Below are positions 5,815 through 10,833 of a DNA stretch of 10,833 nt, one piece after another. The translations under genes were made by a program, and so were the position numbers. Source of the stretch: an uncultured Lachnospiraceae bacterium (lineage in GTDB: Bacteria > Bacillota > Clostridia > Lachnospirales > Lachnospiraceae); NCBI GenBank assembly GCA_910580005.1, contig CAJTXH010000100.1, forward strand, positions 1 to 10,833. The letters are read 5' to 3'. The notes under the pieces are model-generated. The model worked only from the letters and a program-made list of their open reading frames with translations. It did not search any database and was not told the DNA's origin. Numbering within the stretch: the stretch's first letter is position 1; each line of letters starts with the position of its first letter.

Positions 5815-8800
5815 ATGGGATTTGTGCATCTGCATGTGCATACAGAGTATTCACTGCTTGATGGTTCCTGCAAAATAAAAGAAATTGCAGCAAGGGCAAA
5901 GAAACTTGGCATGGAACATCTGGCAATTACTGACCATGGGAATATGTACGGCGTAATTGATTTTTACCGTGCGGCTAAAGATGCAGGGATAAACCCGGTA
6001 ATAGGATGTGAGGTTTATGTTGCTCCAGGTTCAAGGTTTGACAGGGAGCTATTAAAAGGTGAAGGGCGTTATAACCACCTTGTGCTGCTTGCAGAGAATA
6101 ATACAGGTTATGCTAACCTTATGAAAATAGTTTCAAGAGGGTTTACAGAAGGCTTTTATTATAAGCCAAGGGTTGACTATGAAGTGCTTGAAAAATACCA
6201 TGAAGGAATTATAGCACTTAGTGCATGCCTTGCTGGTGTAGTTGCTTCATCTGTATTGCATGGTTCTTATGAAAAAGCTAAAGAAGAAGCATTAAAACTG
6301 GAAAAAATATTTGGAAAGGACAACTTTTTCCTGGAACTCCAGGACCACGGAATACCACAGCAGGGAACAGTAAACCAGGCACTTTTAAGGATTAGCCAGG
6401 AAACAGGTATAAAGCTTGTTGCAACTAATGATGTGCATTATATTATGGCAGAGGATGCAGAAGCACATGATATACTGTTATGCATACAGACGCAGAAAAA
6501 GGTACAAGATACAGACCGTATGCGTTATGAGGGTGGCCAGTATTATTTAAAATCAGAAGAACAGATGCTTGAATTATTTCCATATGCAACAGAAGCTGTA
6601 ATGAATACAGGATTAATAGCAGAAAGATGCCACGTGGAAATAGAATTTGGCAATTATAAACTGCCGAAGTTTGATGTGCCAGAAGGTTTTACAGCAGAAA
6701 AATATTTAGAAAAACTCTGTAAAGATGGGTTTTATGAAAGATATAAAAACCGGTCAGAAGAACTGGAAGAAAGACTTGCATATGAGCTTGATACAATAAA
6801 TACAATGGGCTTTACAGATTACTTTCTTATAGTATGGGATTTTATAAAATATGCAAGGGATAATGGCATAAGCGTAGGACCTGGAAGGGGTTCAGCGGCT
6901 GGAAGTATAGTTTCTTATTCGCTTGGCATAACTAATATAGACCCAGTTAAATATGACCTTCTTTTTGAGCGTTTCTTAAACCCTGAGCGTGTTACAATGC
7001 CTGATATTGATATAGATTTCTGTTATGAACGCAGGCCAGAAGTAATAGAATATGTTATGGACAAGTATGGCAGGGATCATGTTGTACAGATAGTTACATT
7101 TGGAACGCTTGCAGCAAGGAATGTTATACGTGATGTTGGAAGGGTTCTTGACCTTCCCTATAATTATGTGGATGTTATTGCCAAGTCAATCCCTATGGAA
7201 CTTGGCATTACAATAGATAAAGCATTAAATTTAAACCCTGAGTTCCGGCAGATTTATAATGAAGATGCACAAGCAAAGAAACTGGTAGACATGGCAAGAA
7301 GGCTTGAGGGACTGCCGCGCCATACTTCAATGCATGCGGCAGGTGTGCTTATAAGCTCGGAGGCTGTAGAAGAGTTTGTACCGCTCTCAAAGGCGTCAGA
7401 TGGCACTATAACTACGCAGTATACAATGGTTACACTTGAAGAACTAGGGCTGTTAAAAATGGATTTCCTGGGACTGCGTACACTGACAGTTATTAATGAT
7501 GCCGCTGTTATGGCAGGTCTTGGCGGTGTTTATAATATGGAAATAGATTATGAGGATAAAAATGTATTTGACATGTTAAGTACAGGCAGGACAGAAGGGG
7601 TGTTCCAGCTTGAAAGTGCTGGCATGAAACAGTTTATAAAAGAACTTAAACCACGCAATATGGAAGATATTATAGCAGGAATATCACTTTACCGTCCAGG
7701 ACCTATGGACTTTATACCTAAATATATTGAAGGGAAAGAGAGAAGCGGAAGCATAACATACGACTGTCCGCAGCTTGAGCCTATACTTGCGCCTACATAT
7801 GGATGTATTGTATACCAGGAACAAGTTATGCAGATAGTAAGAAATCTTGCTGGGTACAGTTTTGGACGCAGTGACCTTGTGCGCAGGGCAATGTCCAAGA
7901 AAAAGACGAAAGTTATGGAAGCAGAGCGCAGGAATTTTGTGTATGGCAATGAAGAAGAAGGAGTTAAAGGCTGTATTGCTAACGGAATACCGGAAAATAT
8001 TGCCAATAAAATTTATGATGAAATGATTGATTTTGCGAAATATGCGTTTAATAAATCCCATGCTGCAGCATATGCGGTAGTTGCATACCAGACAGCATAC
8101 CTTAAATATTACCATCCTGTTGAATTTATGGCAGCGCTGCTTACATCTGTTAAAGCCAATCCAAATAAAGTTCTTTCATATATTATGACATGCCGTCAGA
8201 TGGGCATAGAAATAATACCACCAGATATTAATAAAGGTTATGATGAGTTCCATGTTTCAGATGGCAAAATTATGTATGGCATGTCTGCAATAAAGGGCAT
8301 TGGCACACCTGTAACCGCTGCAGTAAAGGCAGAGCGGGAACGTGGTGGGGATTTTATTTCCATGCAGGATTTTATTACAAGGATGACTTCCAAAGAGGCA
8401 AACCGCCATACTATAGAAAATTTTATAAAATCTGGCGCATTTGATTGTCTGCCAGGAAACAGGCGGCAGAAAATGATGGTTTTTGGCTCAATTATTGACA
8501 GCGTGAACCATGAGAAAAGGGATATTGTAGCAGGCCAGCTTTCGCTTTTTGATATGGCGGATACAGGGTTTGAGCATGCCAATGAAGTGAAGTTCCCTGA
8601 TGTGCCAGAATATGACAAGGAAGAACTGCTTGCATTTGAGAAGGAAACACTAAGCATATATATAAGTGGCCATCCGCTTGAAGATTATACAGGGCTTATG
8701 GAAAAGAACTGTACAAGGAATTCAATGGATTTTATATCTGATGAAGAAGATACAGGTATGGCAAAGGTGTATGATGGGGAAAATGTAATAATAGGAGGTC

Positions 8801-9276
8801 TGGTTACTGCCAAAAGTGTTAAAATAACAAGGAAAAACACTACTATGGCATTTATTACAATTGAGGATTTATATGGTTCTGTTGAGGTTGTGGTATTTCC
8901 TAATTCTTATGAGAAGAAGAAAGAACTAATTGAGCTTGATTCTAAAGTATTTATAAAGGGAAGGGCAAATATAGAAGAAGACAGGGCAGGCAAAGTTATA
9001 TGCCAGGATATAATACCATTTAATAAAGTGCCATGTGAACTCTGGATAAGATTTGCAGACAAGGAAGAATTCCAGGCAAAAGAAAGCCTGCTGTATAAGA
9101 AAACAATGCCTTATGATGGCAATGATACTATATGTATTTACCTTACCAAAGAGAAACTTATAAAAAAGCTGCCTAAGAGCAGGTGTACTGATGCGAGAAG
9201 GGTAGTAAAAGACAGGGTTCTTGAAGAATTTGGAGAAAACGCAGTTGCAATAAAAGAAAAGAGTATTGAAAAATAA
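5815..9276 (+). CDS. dnaE: DNA polymerase III alpha subunit DnaE
   Basis: This 1153-residue C-family polymerase is complete, starting at ATG 5815 with AGGAGG 8 bases upstream. The N-terminal PHP domain holds HLHVHTEYSLLDG (5-17), ITDHGN, GCEVYV, ALSACLAG and NDVHY. These supply the full set of likely metal ligands (H7, H9, D16, H41, E66, H88, C138, D206, H208). The palm has PGRGSAAGS (356-364) and PDIDIDF with catalytic D397 and D399; KMDFLGLRT gives the third Asp, D550. Fingers and a helix-hairpin-helix region follow. QLSLF (908-912) fits the sliding-clamp binding motif. An OB-fold segment spans about 990-1065 (IIGGLVTAKSVK, MAFITIEDLYGSVEVVVFP). In Firmicutes DnaE works with PolC, typically extending RNA primers; whether this organism has PolC is outside the window. 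The gene lies between the Crh-like gene and pfkA, 67 bases before pfkA. Confidence 0.97.
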   Translation: MGFVHLHVHTEYSLLDGSCKIKEIAARAKKLGMEHLAITDHGNMYGVIDFYRAAKDAGINPVIGCEVYVAPGSRFDRELLKGEGRYNHLVLLAENNTGYANLMKIVSRGFTEGFYYKPRVDYEVLEKYHEGIIALSACLAGVVASSVLHGSYEKAKEEALKLEKIFGKDNFFLELQDHGIPQQGTVNQALLRISQETGIKLVATNDVHYIMAEDAEAHDILLCIQTQKKVQDTDRMRYEGGQYYLKSEEQMLELFPYATEAVMNTGLIAERCHVEIEFGNYKLPKFDVPEGFTAEKYLEKLCKDGFYERYKNRSEELEERLAYELDTINTMGFTDYFLIVWDFIKYARDNGISVGPGRGSAAGSIVSYSLGITNIDPVKYDLLFERFLNPERVTMPDIDIDFCYERRPEVIEYVMDKYGRDHVVQIVTFGTLAARNVIRDVGRVLDLPYNYVDVIAKSIPMELGITIDKALNLNPEFRQIYNEDAQAKKLVDMARRLEGLPRHTSMHAAGVLISSEAVEEFVPLSKASDGTITTQYTMVTLEELGLLKMDFLGLRTLTVINDAAVMAGLGGVYNMEIDYEDKNVFDMLSTGRTEGVFQLESAGMKQFIKELKPRNMEDIIAGISLYRPGPMDFIPKYIEGKERSGSITYDCPQLEPILAPTYGCIVYQEQVMQIVRNLAGYSFGRSDLVRRAMSKKKTKVMEAERRNFVYGNEEEGVKGCIANGIPENIANKIYDEMIDFAKYAFNKSHAAAYAVVAYQTAYLKYYHPVEFMAALLTSVKANPNKVLSYIMTCRQMGIEIIPPDINKGYDEFHVSDGKIMYGMSAIKGIGTPVTAAVKAERERGGDFISMQDFITRMTSKEANRHTIENFIKSGAFDCLPGNRRQKMMVFGSIIDSVNHEKRDIVAGQLSLFDMADTGFEHANEVKFPDVPEYDKEELLAFEKETLSIYISGHPLEDYTGLMEKNCTRNSMDFISDEEDTGMAKVYDGENVIIGGLVTAKSVKITRKNTTMAFITIEDLYGSVEVVVFPNSYEKKKELIELDSKVFIKGRANIEEDRAGKVICQDIIPFNKVPCELWIRFADKEEFQAKESLLYKKTMPYDGNDTICIYLTKEKLIKKLPKSRCTDARRVVKDRVLEEFGENAVAIKEKSIEK

Positions 9277-9343
9277 TCCATTTTATCGTACAATTTTAAG
9301 AGTGGAAATATTTACTTTACTTTTGTAAGATGAGGAGGGTATT

Positions 9344-10321
9344 ATGAGTTATGCAGTAAAAACGATTGGTGTATTAACAAGCGGGGGAGATGCCCCTGGA
9401 ATGAATGCAGCCATACGTGCTGTTGTCCGTACAGGTATTTCATGTGGTTTAAATATAAAGGGGATACGTCATGGGTTTGCAGGTTTATTGGAAGAAGATA
9501 TAGTTGATATGAATAATCTTTCAGTTTCTGATATAATCCAGACTGGCGGGACTATTCTTTATACTGCACGCTGCCTTGAATTCAAGAAAAAAGAATACCA
9601 GGAAAAAGGCGCGGATATCTGCCGCAAGCATGGAATTGACGGAGTGGTAGTAATTGGCGGTGATGGTTCATTTAATGGTGCAAGCAGGCTTGCAGAACAT
9701 GGTATTAACACAGTAGGCGTCCCAGGGACTATTGATCTTGATATAGCATGTACAGAGTATACAATTGGATTTGATACGGCTATTAATACAGCTATGGAAG
9801 CTATTGACAAGTTAAGGGATACTTCAGAATCACATGAGCGCTGTTCTATTGTAGAGGTAATGGGACGCACAGCAGGGCATATCGCACTCTGGACTGGTAT
9901 AGCAAGTGGCGCTGAGTATATACTTACAACAGAAAAGTACCATGGTGACATACAAAGAATAATAGGCAAGATTTTAGACAGGCGCAGGCTAGGCAAGAAG
10001 AACCATATTATTGTAAACGCAGAGGGTGTTGGAAGTTCTACAGAGATGGCAAAGCTTATAGAGCTGGCAACAGGAATAGAAACAAGGGCAACAGTGCTTG
10101 GACATATACAGCGTGGCGGAAACCCTACATGTAAAGACAGGGTGTATGCATCCGCACTTGGTACAAAGGCGGTTGAGCTTCTTTGTGAAGGTAAGACAAA
10201 CCGCATTGTAGGGTACAGGGGCGGCGAGTTTGTGGACTTTGACATACAGGAAGCACTGTCAATGACAAAAGACCTTGACCCATATTTATTCCATATAACA
10301 CATAAACTTACCACCAAATAA
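9344..10321 (+). CDS. pfkA: ATP-dependent 6-phosphofructokinase PfkA
   Basis: PfkA phosphorylates fructose 6-phosphate to fructose 1,6-bisphosphate, the committed step of glycolysis, as a cytoplasmic tetramer. The start at ATG 9344 has GAGGAGG at 9332-9338. At 325 residues it is of normal bacterial length. Visible motifs are TSGGDAPGMNAAIR (12-25, ATP site), GGTILYTAR (68-76), GGDGS (105-109; the Gly marks ATP use and not pyrophosphate), PGTID (127-131, with catalytic base D131), IGFDTA, VEVMGRTAGHIALW, and the substrate-binding GHIQRGG. One residue is unusual: the near-invariant TIDND reads TIDLD, with Leu132 for Asn. The catalytic Asp is kept, so activity is likely, but substrate handling or allostery may differ. 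dnaE precedes and a small membrane protein follows after 50 bases; pfkA beside dnaE is a frequent Clostridia arrangement. Confidence 0.95.
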   Translation: MSYAVKTIGVLTSGGDAPGMNAAIRAVVRTGISCGLNIKGIRHGFAGLLEEDIVDMNNLSVSDIIQTGGTILYTARCLEFKKKEYQEKGADICRKHGIDGVVVIGGDGSFNGASRLAEHGINTVGVPGTIDLDIACTEYTIGFDTAINTAMEAIDKLRDTSESHERCSIVEVMGRTAGHIALWTGIASGAEYILTTEKYHGDIQRIIGKILDRRRLGKKNHIIVNAEGVGSSTEMAKLIELATGIETRATVLGHIQRGGNPTCKDRVYASALGTKAVELLCEGKTNRIVGYRGGEFVDFDIQEALSMTKDLDPYLFHITHKLTTK

Positions 10322-10371
10322 AATTATAAATATTGAATAAAATTTTCAAAATAAAGGGGGAAACTGGTAAC

Positions 10372-10653
10372 ATGAAAAAAATAATTAAATTTGTAGCAGG
10401 GGCAGCAGCAGTTGCAGGAGCTGTATGTGGTGCAGTGTATTTATTTAAGAAAGTTTATGGGGTTGACATAATGGGCAAAAACGAAGACTTCGACGATGAT
10501 TTTGACGAAGACTTTGATGATATTGATGATGAAGACTCCGATGACAGGGAATATGTAACACTTGATATGGAAAAAGAAGATAGCAATGAGGAAGAAGCAG
10601 TACAGGAAGAAGATGTAGAGGCCACAGTTGAAACAGAAGCAGAAACAGAATAA
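10372..10653 (+). CDS. Small single-pass membrane protein with a very acidic tail, function unknown
   Basis: The 93-residue protein starts at ATG 10372 with AAAGGGGGAA at 10354-10363; a TTG at 10333 would be in frame but has no ribosome site. Residues 1-5 are MKKII, and residues 6-24 form one hydrophobic, Ala/Gly-rich segment (FVAGAAAVAGAVCGAVYLF) followed by KK. There is no lipobox or convincing signal-peptidase site, so it is probably a membrane anchor. From about residue 37 the chain is almost wholly Asp/Glu, with DFDDDFDEDFDDIDDED as a short low-complexity repeat, and it has few basic residues. I do not recognise a family. It follows pfkA by 50 bases and precedes the operon terminator, so it is probably expressed with the core series. 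The acidic tail could bind metal ions or basic proteins, but that is only a guess. Confidence 0.75.
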   Translation: MKKIIKFVAGAAAVAGAVCGAVYLFKKVYGVDIMGKNEDFDDDFDEDFDDIDDEDSDDREYVTLDMEKEDSNEEEAVQEEDVEATVETEAETE

Positions 10654-10679
10654 AATTCCTAGGTGTATAAAAATCCCTT

Positions 10680-10728
10680 AAATACCCGTTTTCTGGCATA
10701 TATTCCAGTAAATGGGTATTTTGTATTT
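10680..10728 (+). terminator. Intrinsic terminator closing the core gene series
   Basis: AAATACCCGTTT (10680-10691) pairs with AAATGGGTATTT (10710-10721), with one G-T pair. After one mismatch, CTGG (10693-10696) pairs with CCAG (10705-10708) around CATATATT. The stem runs into TTTGTATTT. It lies 26 bases after the stop of the small acidic protein. Confidence 0.85.
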
Positions 10729-10777
10729 AATAATATTATATGCAATACATAGTATATATAATGTAAAACAAATATAT

Positions 10778-10810
10778 AAACATAAGATAATTTCCAGTTA
10801 TCCTTTGTTT
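10778..10810. repeat. AT-rich imperfect hairpin near the right edge
   Basis: AAACA (10778-10782) and GATAA (10786-10790) pair with TTATC (10798-10802) and TGTTT (10806-10810), with two mismatches and a 7-base loop. The stretch 10729-10833 holds no convincing gene, only a possible -10 hexamer TATAAT at 10757-10762 without a good -35. The hairpin may be the terminator or operator of something beyond the window, or chance in AT-rich DNA. Confidence 0.2.
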
Positions 10811-10833
10811 GTGTAAGAACGGACGGTTTTTGT

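Noticed and set aside
5687..5878. 63-codon open frame running into the start of dnaE
   Set aside because: It starts from a non-ATG codon without a ribosome site, crosses the leader hairpin and overlaps dnaE in another frame; it looks like a shadow frame.
9559..10317. 252-codon minus-strand frame opposite pfkA
   Set aside because: It lies wholly within pfkA, has no recognisable motifs and reflects the codon pattern of the plus-strand gene.

Overview
The window looks like a low-GC Gram-positive chromosome, most likely a member of the class Clostridia and possibly of Lachnospiraceae. The grounds are the AT-rich sequence, the strong AGGAGG-type ribosome binding sites, and the order murB-rapZ-whiA-HPr-like-dnaE-pfkA. 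No species can be named from what is visible.

Left part (1-2230): an accessory, partly decayed region. It opens with the C-terminal end of an ABC-transporter ATPase. A subtilisin-like protease gene follows 24 bases later; it keeps the Asp and His of the triad but stops before the Ser. Next come an intact membrane acyltransferase (acyltransferase-3 family) with an extended -10 promoter, and a long hairpin that could serve as a two-way terminator. On the minus strand lies a 52-residue gene remnant that ends at the edge of a long imperfect hairpin (2107-2175).

Middle (2231-2416): a compact tRNA-Arg(ACG) unit with a clear sigma-A type promoter (TTGCAT, 17-base spacer, TATACT), a full cloverleaf and an intrinsic terminator. 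It separates the accessory region from the core genes.

Right part (2461-10653): a closely spaced, same-strand series of core genes: murB (peptidoglycan precursor synthesis), rapZ (P-loop nucleotide-binding regulator), whiA (division/chromosome regulator), an HPr-family gene, dnaE (DNA polymerase III alpha), pfkA (6-phosphofructokinase) and a small acidic membrane-anchored protein. A strong terminator at 10680-10721 closes the series. The set joins wall synthesis, carbon-status signalling, division, replication and glycolysis, so coordinated control is plausible but not shown by the sequence.

The main oddities are at residue level. The HPr-family protein has Glu instead of the phosphorylatable His at position 15 but keeps Ser46, so it is Crh-like and not a sugar-transport HPr. 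RapZ has Arg in place of the P-loop Lys. PfkA has TIDLD where the family has TIDND. MurB carries about 40 extra residues. A 65-base hairpin lies just upstream of the dnaE ribosome binding site. No CRISPR array, complete insertion sequence, riboswitch or replication origin was seen.
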